Shown piece by piece: positions 35,263 to 41,746 of a stretch of 41,746 bases of DNA. A model generated the notes under the pieces. That model saw nothing but the letters and a program-made list of their open reading frames with translations. It had not been told where the DNA came from and did no database searches. A program made the position numbers and the translations under genes. Position 1 is the stretch's first letter, and each line of letters begins with the position of its first letter. Origin of the DNA: a virus; IMG/VR virus record IMGVR_UViG_3300012954_001462, positions 1 to 41,746 of that record. One strand, 5' to 3'.

Positions 35263-36515
35263 TGAACGACAAAAAGTATAATCTAACTGAGAGCAAATTC
35301 TTTTGTATGGCTCCGTGGATTCATATGCATGTATGGCCCAATGGTCGTGCATTTCCTTGTTGTTTGGCAGATCCTGCTAAAGGAGATTACGGAAATACAA
35401 ATCAAAGTACACTTAAAGAATTATGGAACAGTGATGTTGCTAAAAAACTTAGACTTAATATGCTAGCAGACAAACCACACCCTACTTGTACAAGGTGTTA
35501 TAGATTAGAAGCTGACGGCGATGCACATACACTACGCATTAATATGAACAAAAAGTTTGGTGAAAAGCACTATAGCAAAGCTCTTGAAACACAACAAGAC
35601 GGAACGCACAATAATGTAAACTTCACATACATGGATTTTAGATTTAGTAATTTATGTAATATGAGTTGTAGGAGTTGCAGTCCTACATTTAGTACACAAT
35701 GGTACGACGACTTTATGAAAAAGTTTGGTGAGGTACCCAACGATGTTGCACCTCAAAAATTTATACAACTTAAAAACAAAAAAGGTTTTGTAGAAGAACT
35801 TTGGCCCTACTTGGATACTGTTGAAGAAGTTTACTGGGCAGGAGGTGAGCCGCTTGTAACTGATATGCATTGGAAAATTATGAACTATTGGATTGAGACT
35901 GGCAGAGCTCATGAAGTAAATGTTTTGTACACAACTAATTTTAGTCAGCTTACTTACAAAAGACAAAATGTATTGGACTTATGGAAAAAATTTAAAAGTG
36001 TAGAATGTACAGCAAGTTTAGATGGTATGGGCAGTCGTGCTGAGTATATAAGAAAAGGCACAGTATGGAGTGATATAGTTGCAAATAGACAACTAATGAT
36101 GGAACAAACACCTCACATTAATTTTGATATTACACCAACAGTAAGTTGTATGAACGTACATCATTTACCAGACTTTCACGAAGATTGGGTAAACAAAGGA
36201 TTACTTAAAGTAGGACAGATGCGTATCAACAACTTACTAGATCCTGATTACTTTTGTATGCAAGTATTGCCTAAGGCATTTAAAGATAAAATTACAGCTA
36301 AATGGGAACAGCATATTCATTGGGTTCAAAACCATCCTCAATATGATCCAGGACAAAACTTTGTTCGCAGTGCAGAAGGTATGCTTAACTTTTTACACAG
36401 CGAAGATCGCAGTGACTTATTGGAAAAAACTATTCATCAGCTTGAAGAATGGGATCCTATTAGGCATGAAGATTGGCGTATAGCAATACCTGAATTAGCA
36501 GAGGCACTAGCATGA
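35262..36515 (+). CDS. Radical SAM protein 4, N-terminal SPASM-like motif
   Basis: This 417-residue protein has C15 in FFCMAPWIHMHVWPNG, C33/C34 in AFPCC, and C76/C79 in TCTRC ahead of C132-x3-C136-x2-C139 (NLCNMSCRSCS) and WAGGEPLV. It matches the previous gene in domain order, cysteine positions and the segment YIRKGTVWSDIV, so the two are a tandem duplication that has since diverged. ATG 35262 is preferred over 35256 because AGAGG (35251-35255) then lies 6 bases upstream and the start forms the TAATG overlap seen elsewhere in the operon. The substrate is unknown. Confidence 0.88.
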   Translation: MNDKKYNLTESKFFCMAPWIHMHVWPNGRAFPCCLADPAKGDYGNTNQSTLKELWNSDVAKKLRLNMLADKPHPTCTRCYRLEADGDAHTLRINMNKKFGEKHYSKALETQQDGTHNNVNFTYMDFRFSNLCNMSCRSCSPTFSTQWYDDFMKKFGEVPNDVAPQKFIQLKNKKGFVEELWPYLDTVEEVYWAGGEPLVTDMHWKIMNYWIETGRAHEVNVLYTTNFSQLTYKRQNVLDLWKKFKSVECTASLDGMGSRAEYIRKGTVWSDIVANRQLMMEQTPHINFDITPTVSCMNVHHLPDFHEDWVNKGLLKVGQMRINNLLDPDYFCMQVLPKAFKDKITAKWEQHIHWVQNHPQYDPGQNFVRSAEGMLNFLHSEDRSDLLEKTIHQLEEWDPIRHEDWRIAIPELAEALA

Positions 36516-37792
36516 GTAAAACTTTTTGCTTACATCCTTTTGTAAATTTAAACAGCAACACTGAAGGTAGTGTGAAGTTATGTTGTAGCATCACTGAAAA
36601 TATACATGCAAAAAATGCTGACGGTAGCGAATTTAATTTTGGCACCAACAGTATAGAAGAGATTTGGTATAGTGATTATATGGTAGATATAAGATCACAA
36701 TTATTAAATGGTGAAAAGCCAAAAGCATGTGACGTATGCTGGCGATTAGAAGATTTAGGAATACAAAGCAGTAGACAAAGTGCTTTTACTGAATACAACG
36801 ATATAGGTCTAAAGCGTGATAGTACTATGCACAGTAGACCTCCGTTGCCAACTAGTTTAGAACTTAGACTAGGAAACTTCTGTAATTTAAGATGCAATAG
36901 CTGTTGGAGTCTGAGCAGTGATAGAATACACGACGAGCGTATGAAAATACTAGATAAAGATTTTAATGTACCTGGTTGGATTCGTAACGAATGGTCAAAA
37001 GAAGTTGACATGGCAAGTTCTAGTAATATGAAATGGTGGCAAAACAAAGACTTCGACAATACAATAAAAAAACTTGCCCCAACACTCAAAAGACTTTATT
37101 TGACCGGTGGTGAACCTACACTTATAAGACGCAATATAGAAATAATGAATATGATATTACAAAGTGGCAATGATAAATGTTATGTTGCACTAACAACAAA
37201 TCTTACACATTGGAATGAAGAGTTTTATGATACACTTACTGAGTTTAAAAATGGCGAAGTGCAGATCAGTATAGACAGTGTGTATGACAGAAACGAATAT
37301 ATTAGATTCCCGACTAAATGGGATCATGTAGAAAAGAACATACTTAAACTTTGGTATAAACTTCCAGAAACATGGAAAATAAAACACTACACTGTATTTC
37401 AAAATTATAACTATGATGATATTCCGCAAATTTTAGATTGGGTTACACAGTTCAAACATAACAACAAAGATCGAGACTTACTTTATATATGGTCTCCTAT
37501 AGTGTTGGATAATCCTCCGTACTTAGATGTTCGCATAGTAGATAGACAAGTAAGACAAGAAGCCGCAGATAGACTTAAAAATTATACTCCTTATTATGAT
37601 AACTTAAACTTATATTGGAATCATGGAGTACAGCAAGCAATTAAGTTATTAGAGTCTGATGCAATGGAAGAAAAAAAGAGACAAAAATTGTTAAGTAGAT
37701 TTAGAGAATTTAACGACACTATGGATCGAAATAGAAAAACAAAATGGTATGAAACATTTCCTAACATTGCTTCAAAGGTATTAGTAGAATGA
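36512..37792 (+). CDS. Radical SAM protein 5, N-terminal SPASM-like motif
   Basis: This 426-residue protein has C6 in TFCLHPFVNLN, C24/C25 in VKLCC, and C73/C76 in ACDVCW before the core C124-x3-C128-x2-C131 (NFCNLRCNSCW) and LTGGEPTL. A segment YIRFPTKWDHVEKN aligns with YVRWPGKWSKWERN in radical SAM protein 7, which suggests these two are nearer to each other than to the rest. Met-rich and Trp-rich linkers separate barrel elements. It begins and ends in ATGA overlaps. The reaction is unknown. Confidence 0.87.
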   Translation: MSKTFCLHPFVNLNSNTEGSVKLCCSITENIHAKNADGSEFNFGTNSIEEIWYSDYMVDIRSQLLNGEKPKACDVCWRLEDLGIQSSRQSAFTEYNDIGLKRDSTMHSRPPLPTSLELRLGNFCNLRCNSCWSLSSDRIHDERMKILDKDFNVPGWIRNEWSKEVDMASSSNMKWWQNKDFDNTIKKLAPTLKRLYLTGGEPTLIRRNIEIMNMILQSGNDKCYVALTTNLTHWNEEFYDTLTEFKNGEVQISIDSVYDRNEYIRFPTKWDHVEKNILKLWYKLPETWKIKHYTVFQNYNYDDIPQILDWVTQFKHNNKDRDLLYIWSPIVLDNPPYLDVRIVDRQVRQEAADRLKNYTPYYDNLNLYWNHGVQQAIKLLESDAMEEKKRQKLLSRFREFNDTMDRNRKTKWYETFPNIASKVLVE

Positions 37793-38796
37793 ATGAACTA
37801 GTTAGGATAGAACAATCAGGAGAACCATTTGTTAATATTACATGGCAAGTAAGCAACTTGTGTAACTTTCGTTGCACCTATTGTAATGAATACAACTGGA
37901 ATGGTAGCAATCTAAATTTAGATGTAGAAGCTCTCAAAACAGGATTGACCAAACTGATTGATTATGAACTTGCTAGAGGATATACAAGACTAAAAGTGTT
38001 CTTTAGTGGAGGCGAGCCTTGCTATTGGAAACCTCTTACTAAAGTAATGGATCATATATTAGCAAGCGGAATGAGTGAAGTCAAATTTGCAGTGAATACA
38101 AATTTAAGCAGTAAACTAAAATGGTGGGAAAAGAATGTACACTACTTTGATGATGTAGTAGCAAGCTATCATCCAGAGTTTGTAAACAGCGATCATTACC
38201 TAGAAATATACAAGTTCCTTAGCGACAAAGTAAATTACTTGTGTGGTCGTATGATGATGCATGAACCTACATGGGATCAAGTAATGGATTTTAGTAAACG
38301 TATAAAACAGGAAATGAAAGATGACAACTGGCGTATTGAATACGTTCCGATATTTGAAGAACTAAGTCACACTACTCGACCGTACAACTACAAAAATCCA
38401 GAGCATAAAAAGTTTTTAGAAACTACAAACTTAGAACAAGATATAAAGTTTGGTGTACCTGCTAAAGCTGAAGGTATGGCAAGTGTTGAAGTATATGATA
38501 ATGGATCAGTACAGCCTATTAACTGTAATAGACTGGTAGCAGAAAGTCGCAATTACTTCAAAGGATGGAAATGTTTGATACCAATGGAAAGTATTTTTAT
38601 TAACTGTGAAGGTAAAATAGATATGGGTAGTTGTGGTGTTATGCCTCAAGTAGGAAACTTGTACGATCCTAATCTACAATTAGATTTACCAGAAAGTGTG
38701 ATATGTCCAAAAAGTCATTGTCACTGTGGTACAGACATTTATATAACAAAATACAAGGATAGAAATTATGGAACAACTAGTACAGCGATACTTTGA
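37789..38796 (+). CDS. Radical SAM protein 6, core first, C-terminal SPASM-like cysteines
   Basis: This 335-residue protein is the shortest and differs in layout from the other six. The cluster site C25-x3-C29-x2-C32 (NLCNFRCTYCN) is right at the N-terminus, followed by FSGGEPCY. The extra cysteines are at the other end: C262, C273 and C282 (WKC, NCEGKIDMGSC) and C306, C311 and C313 (ICPKSHCHC), which is the ordinary SPASM position. The C-terminus thus resembles an auxiliary-cluster domain of peptide- or nucleobase-modifying enzymes. It overlaps the previous gene by ATGA and contains the start of the next gene in its last 29 bases. Confidence 0.85.
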   Translation: MNELVRIEQSGEPFVNITWQVSNLCNFRCTYCNEYNWNGSNLNLDVEALKTGLTKLIDYELARGYTRLKVFFSGGEPCYWKPLTKVMDHILASGMSEVKFAVNTNLSSKLKWWEKNVHYFDDVVASYHPEFVNSDHYLEIYKFLSDKVNYLCGRMMMHEPTWDQVMDFSKRIKQEMKDDNWRIEYVPIFEELSHTTRPYNYKNPEHKKFLETTNLEQDIKFGVPAKAEGMASVEVYDNGSVQPINCNRLVAESRNYFKGWKCLIPMESIFINCEGKIDMGSCGVMPQVGNLYDPNLQLDLPESVICPKSHCHCGTDIYITKYKDRNYGTTSTAIL

Positions 38797-39088
38797 TGCG
38801 TGGAATGCAAACAGTGTAGAACAGCTAAGACCTTTACTACATGATGCAGTAACACTAACAGATTGGGAAATTAGTGAAAGTGGACTAGAAGCAGTTATCA
38901 ATGCTAATCAAAAGATATTTGATGCAGTACCAGGAATACACGTTACTGTACACGATATGGCTACAAGTACAAATCAAGTTATGGCACAAATAACAGTGCA
39001 TGTCAATGAACAAGAACAATTATCAGTTATTGACGTACTAACTATTAGTAACGACAAAATAACAAGTATCAAGGCATATAAAAAATAA
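38768..39088 (+). CDS. NTF2/SnoaL-like small protein
   Basis: This 106-residue protein has the SnoaL/NTF2 fold pattern. MEQLVQRYFDAWNANSVEQL is followed by LLHDAVTLTDWE and GLEAVINANQKIFDAVPGIH, then the beta strands VTVHDMATSTNQVMAQITVH and LSVIDVLTISNDKITSIKAY. Such proteins are small cone-shaped barrels that bind or isomerise small molecules or serve as partner domains. Placed between two radical SAM genes, it may bind a product or intermediate, but that is only inference. It starts within the previous gene and ends in a TAATG overlap with the next. Confidence 0.75.
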   Translation: MEQLVQRYFDAWNANSVEQLRPLLHDAVTLTDWEISESGLEAVINANQKIFDAVPGIHVTVHDMATSTNQVMAQITVHVNEQEQLSVIDVLTISNDKITSIKAYKK

Positions 39089-40314
39089 TGGAAGAAGAAA
39101 CCTATTGCGTATTAGCTTACAATCATTTGAGTATTGATCCACAAGGTCAAGTACGTCCTTGTTGTAACTATAACCTTCACAAGCAAAGTTTTAGAGATAC
39201 AAAATGGAAATTTAAAAGCATATGGAATAGTGATAATCTTGCTGACTTGTTAACAGGGCAACCGCATGTAGAATTAAGAAAAGACATAGAGAAAAATCAC
39301 AAGCACACATTCTGTGATAGATGTTGGGTAAGCGAACTTAATGGTGGCGAAAGCTATCGTAATATGTGGAATGATATTTTTAAATGCGGTACCAAAGACA
39401 AGTTTCAGCGTGAGATAAAAATTGAGTATGTAGAGTTTACACTAGGCAACAAATGTAATATACAATGTAGAATGTGTAACCCTTGGAGTAGTAGTATGTG
39501 GGCTGACGAGATTTATAAAAATCCGCAGTTAGATTTTTGGGATACTGCACCACATCTGAACAAAGATAGATTTGAATGGTACTACACTCCACAGTTTGAT
39601 AAAATATTTGCAGAAATATTACCCACACTTAAACATGTAAACATGCTAGGCGGTGAGCCATTGTTTAATGCAAAGTACTATGAGATACTACAACATATAA
39701 TAGATAGCGGAAGATCCAAAGATATTGTAGTACAGTTCAACAGCAACATGCTAGCAGTACAATCTAAAGTATACGACTTGTGGAAGCAGTTCAAAAGTAT
39801 ACACATCAATATGAGTTGTGACGGTGTTGAAGGTGTAAATGAATATGTTAGATGGCCTGGCAAATGGAGCAAGTGGGAACGAAACTTAAATAGAGTATTT
39901 GAATTACAGCAAGAACTAGGAGAGGACAAACTAAGATTACAGGTACACAGTACATTGAGTAGTTTAACATGGCTTGACTTAGGTAACTTGTACAACTATA
40001 CCAAAACATTACCTATAGGTCCAACGTTACCTTTTCTTATACAAGTGACACAACCTGCTCAGATGGACGCAATACATTTACCGCAACCACTCAAAGACAA
40101 AGGCTATGAACAAGCTATCACAGCAATAGAAAATGCTGATGCAGAAGATTGGGAGGTGTCAAACAATCGCAGTTTATTAGAGCATGTAATGAATACAGAG
40201 CGTGATCCGGATAAGTGGGAAAAGTTTATAGTAGAAACAAATCAACTTGACAAAGTACGCAAACAAAGCATACTTTCGTTTATACCTGAATTCGAAGAAT
40301 ACTGGCATGAATAA
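39088..40314 (+). CDS. Radical SAM protein 7, N-terminal SPASM-like motif
   Basis: This 408-residue protein has C7 in TYCVLAYNHLSIDPQGQ, C25/C26 in VRPCC, and C76/C79 in FCDRCW before the core C123-x3-C127-x2-C130 (NKCNIQCRMCNP) and LGGEPLF. It thus has the same front-loaded auxiliary site as radical SAM proteins 1-5. Similarity to protein 5 is visible in YVRWPGKWSKWE. It is placed beyond the NTF2-like gene and overlaps the downstream glycosyltransferase by 8 bases. The substrate is unknown. Confidence 0.87.
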   Translation: MEEETYCVLAYNHLSIDPQGQVRPCCNYNLHKQSFRDTKWKFKSIWNSDNLADLLTGQPHVELRKDIEKNHKHTFCDRCWVSELNGGESYRNMWNDIFKCGTKDKFQREIKIEYVEFTLGNKCNIQCRMCNPWSSSMWADEIYKNPQLDFWDTAPHLNKDRFEWYYTPQFDKIFAEILPTLKHVNMLGGEPLFNAKYYEILQHIIDSGRSKDIVVQFNSNMLAVQSKVYDLWKQFKSIHINMSCDGVEGVNEYVRWPGKWSKWERNLNRVFELQQELGEDKLRLQVHSTLSSLTWLDLGNLYNYTKTLPIGPTLPFLIQVTQPAQMDAIHLPQPLKDKGYEQAITAIENADAEDWEVSNNRSLLEHVMNTERDPDKWEKFIVETNQLDKVRKQSILSFIPEFEEYWHE

Positions 40315-41446
40315 CTTGCATACAATTAGTGAATCCCACAGACCTTTGCGTGGAACCACACTTGATCTTATTTCTCAAGGCAGTAAACATTGTCTGGTGC
40401 TGGATACACCTTTTCATTTAGCACACACTGATATACCTTTTGATCAAGTACATTATTTTTCAAATTTAGATACTATCTATCCAGACGCATGGCAGGACAT
40501 ATTAGATAGAAAAACAAAACTTATATTCATGTTTACAGATTGGTGGCACACAGTAAATGTAAATGAAACTCACAATCAGCCGAGTGGTAATTTAATTAGT
40601 TTAGACCTTTATAAAATTTGTTATGAACTTTGTAAACGCTATAGCATCTTAGATAACAGTAGTTTTATAAGTCCTAGTAGTATACAATATGTAGAACAGT
40701 TCGACGATTGGCCTATAGTAAATTACAACGAACCATTTAATAGATACTTTGAATTCTCTCGTGACATTGAGGTATTGTATAATACAACACCAATGCAAAA
40801 ACATTTTTTATGGCTTAATAGAAGAAGTAGAGAGCATAGAATGTATGCTCAACATCAAGCATACAAAATGGACTTGTTTAATAATTGTATATATAGTTTA
40901 CACGATTTAGAAAATTGGTCTGACCAAGAATTTACTAAGTTTCTAAGCGAGTATTTGGATCCTAAAGATATTGATCTAACTTTTAGAAAATTAAAAAAGA
41001 GATTGGATCACGGTTATAGTGCAGTTACAGATAAACAACATTTGTCTGAAATAACAGATTTAAAATACTACAGTGAACAAACTTATTTAGATATTGTTGG
41101 AGAATTTAATTGTAGTAATCACAAAGTTTTTCTAACCGAAAAAGTAAGTAGGAGTATTGTATTAGGAAAACCTTTTGTGGTGTTTGGAGATAGAGGAAGT
41201 TTACATGAACTTAGATCCTTAGGGTTTCGCACATTTGGTGACTTCTGGGATGAACGTTATGATAAACTTAGTACATCAAAACAGCGTATAGATGCCGCAC
41301 TACAAACGCTAGATTGGATAAGAAATAATATTGATATCACACAAGGATACAGCAACGATATGATAGAAATATTAGAATATAATCGCAAGCACTATAATAC
41401 AATATGGATGCAAAGTCAATTGGAGTTATTTAAAAAAATACTATGA
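40307..41446 (+). CDS. GT10-like glycosyltransferase-family protein
   Basis: This 379-residue protein is recognised mostly by its C-terminal half. FLWLNRRSREHRMYAQHQAY resembles the GT-B donor-binding region, and VFLTEKVSRSIVLGKPFVVF followed by GSLHELRSLGFRTFGDFWDE is a pattern of fucosyltransferase-like (GT10-related) phage proteins, where the F.TEK motif binds the nucleotide. The N-terminal half has no clear motif. ATG 40307 is chosen over an upstream in-frame start at 40247 that would read through 60 bases of the previous gene. It probably adds a sugar in the same pathway as the upstream enzymes. It overlaps the following partial gene by ATGA. Confidence 0.65.
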   Translation: MNNLHTISESHRPLRGTTLDLISQGSKHCLVLDTPFHLAHTDIPFDQVHYFSNLDTIYPDAWQDILDRKTKLIFMFTDWWHTVNVNETHNQPSGNLISLDLYKICYELCKRYSILDNSSFISPSSIQYVEQFDDWPIVNYNEPFNRYFEFSRDIEVLYNTTPMQKHFLWLNRRSREHRMYAQHQAYKMDLFNNCIYSLHDLENWSDQEFTKFLSEYLDPKDIDLTFRKLKKRLDHGYSAVTDKQHLSEITDLKYYSEQTYLDIVGEFNCSNHKVFLTEKVSRSIVLGKPFVVFGDRGSLHELRSLGFRTFGDFWDERYDKLSTSKQRIDAALQTLDWIRNNIDITQGYSNDMIEILEYNRKHYNTIWMQSQLELFKKIL

Positions 41447-41746
41447 AACCGCAACAAGTAATAGAACAAGTTACTGATATGGCAATATGGGAAAATGCTG
41501 TATGGGTTAATGCTGTAGAAAAAGTATTCTTTGTACCAATTTGGAGAAATGCTAATACTGAGTTTATGCATCTTGCAGAACAGTTTGGATACACACTAGA
41601 ATACGATTACGATCTCACGGACTATACAGGATATGCATTTGTCAGACATCCAAACAAAAGAATAGCAGGACAAATATGGCGGGCAATGCAAAACCAAAAC
41701 TATAGTTTAGAAGAATGTTTACATTTTATTAACAGCAATGACTTTA
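41443..41746 (+). CDS. Possible sulfotransferase-like protein (3' end outside window)
   Basis: An ATG in an ATGA overlap opens a frame that stays open to the edge, giving 101 visible residues starting MKPQQVIEQVTDMAIWENAV. A segment VFFVPIWRNANTEFMHLAEQ resembles the first strand and phosphate-binding loop of sulfotransferases, and YAFVRHPNKRIAGQIWRA resembles their 3'-phosphate-binding RxP..R motif. The usual Lys/Gly/Thr loop residues are not all present, so activity is uncertain. If correct, it would transfer sulfate from PAPS to a glycan, which fits the glycosyltransferase context. The frame is well supported; the function is tentative. Confidence 0.55.
   Translation, partial: MKPQQVIEQVTDMAIWENAVWVNAVEKVFFVPIWRNANTEFMHLAEQFGYTLEYDYDLTDYTGYAFVRHPNKRIAGQIWRAMQNQNYSLEECLHFINSNDF

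Noticed and set aside
40247-40306. Earlier in-frame start for the GT10-like gene.
   Set aside because: It would overlap the radical SAM gene by 68 bases; ATG 40307 gives an 8-base overlap like others in the operon.
1462-40359. Many open frames of 60-145 codons on the minus strand under the long plus-strand genes.
   Set aside because: They lack ribosome-binding sites and family motifs and are explained as shadows of AT-rich coding sequence.
30848-41446. A RiPP-type peptide maturation cluster with a small precursor gene.
   Set aside because: The genes overlap with no space for a precursor, and the only small protein (NTF2-like) has a globular fold pattern, not a leader-core layout.
1-41746. 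Avoidance of GANTC, GATC or common hexamers as another restriction signal.
   Set aside because: GATTC, GAATC, GAGTC, GACTC, GATC, GGATCC, GAATTC and CTGCAG all occur, so only GCWGC stood out.
1-41746. tRNA genes, CRISPR arrays, insertion sequences or integrase genes.
   Set aside because: No cloverleaf-like segment, spaced direct repeats, transposase motif or recombinase motif was seen; non-coding space is almost absent.

Overview
The window is part of the genome of a marine T4-like myovirus, most like those infecting Pelagibacter (SAR11) or cyanobacteria. The evidence is an AT-rich sequence, a T4-order baseplate block (tail-tube cap, gp53, hub, gp5-like spike, gp25, gp6, giant wedge-region protein, fibres), copies of the T4-type late promoter NATAAATA, and a downstream accessory block of glycosyltransferases and radical SAM enzymes. 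No photosynthesis gene, integrase, tRNA or CRISPR was seen, so the host cannot be fixed from this window.

Layout. (1) 2-421, minus strand: the 5' part of a conserved phage gene leaving the window, driven by a consensus sigma70-type promoter (TTGACA-N17-TATAAT). (2) 422-521: a divergent control region with that promoter, a perfect inverted repeat and a rightward late promoter. (3) 522-25957, plus strand: virion genes, nearly gap-free. They are a nucleotidyltransferase, tail-tube cap protein, gp53, a hub protein with a C-terminal M15-type peptidase, a gp5-like OB-fold/beta-helix spike, a possible lysozyme-fold structural protein, gp25, gp6, a 4022-residue giant protein, and three structural or fibre proteins. 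Further late promoters lie before gp25 and after the giant gene. (4) 25958-26019: a second control region in which a late motif sits inside a sigma70-like promoter. (5) 26020-41746, plus strand: a closely packed accessory operon leaving the window. It holds a small conserved protein, three GT-A-like glycosyltransferases, an unknown protein, a cytidylyltransferase-cupin fusion, seven radical SAM proteins interrupted by one NTF2-like protein, a GT10-like glycosyltransferase and the start of a possible sulfotransferase.

How it may work. The structural genes build the baseplate, spike and fibres. The accessory operon has the enzyme types needed to make an activated sugar or polyol, transfer it and modify it by radical chemistry, but its substrate is unknown. 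The likeliest reading (inference) is decoration of the virion or a change to the infected cell's surface glycan. The seven adjacent radical SAM genes are the best candidate for an undescribed system. Six of them carry a SPASM/twitch-like cysteine set in front of the radical SAM core instead of behind it.

A whole-window signal also stands out: by eye I found no GCAGC or GCTGC (GCWGC), while GCGGC and GCCGC are frequent and Ala-Ala pairs are encoded with GCG or GCC first. This suggests strong selection against a GCWGC-recognising nuclease.
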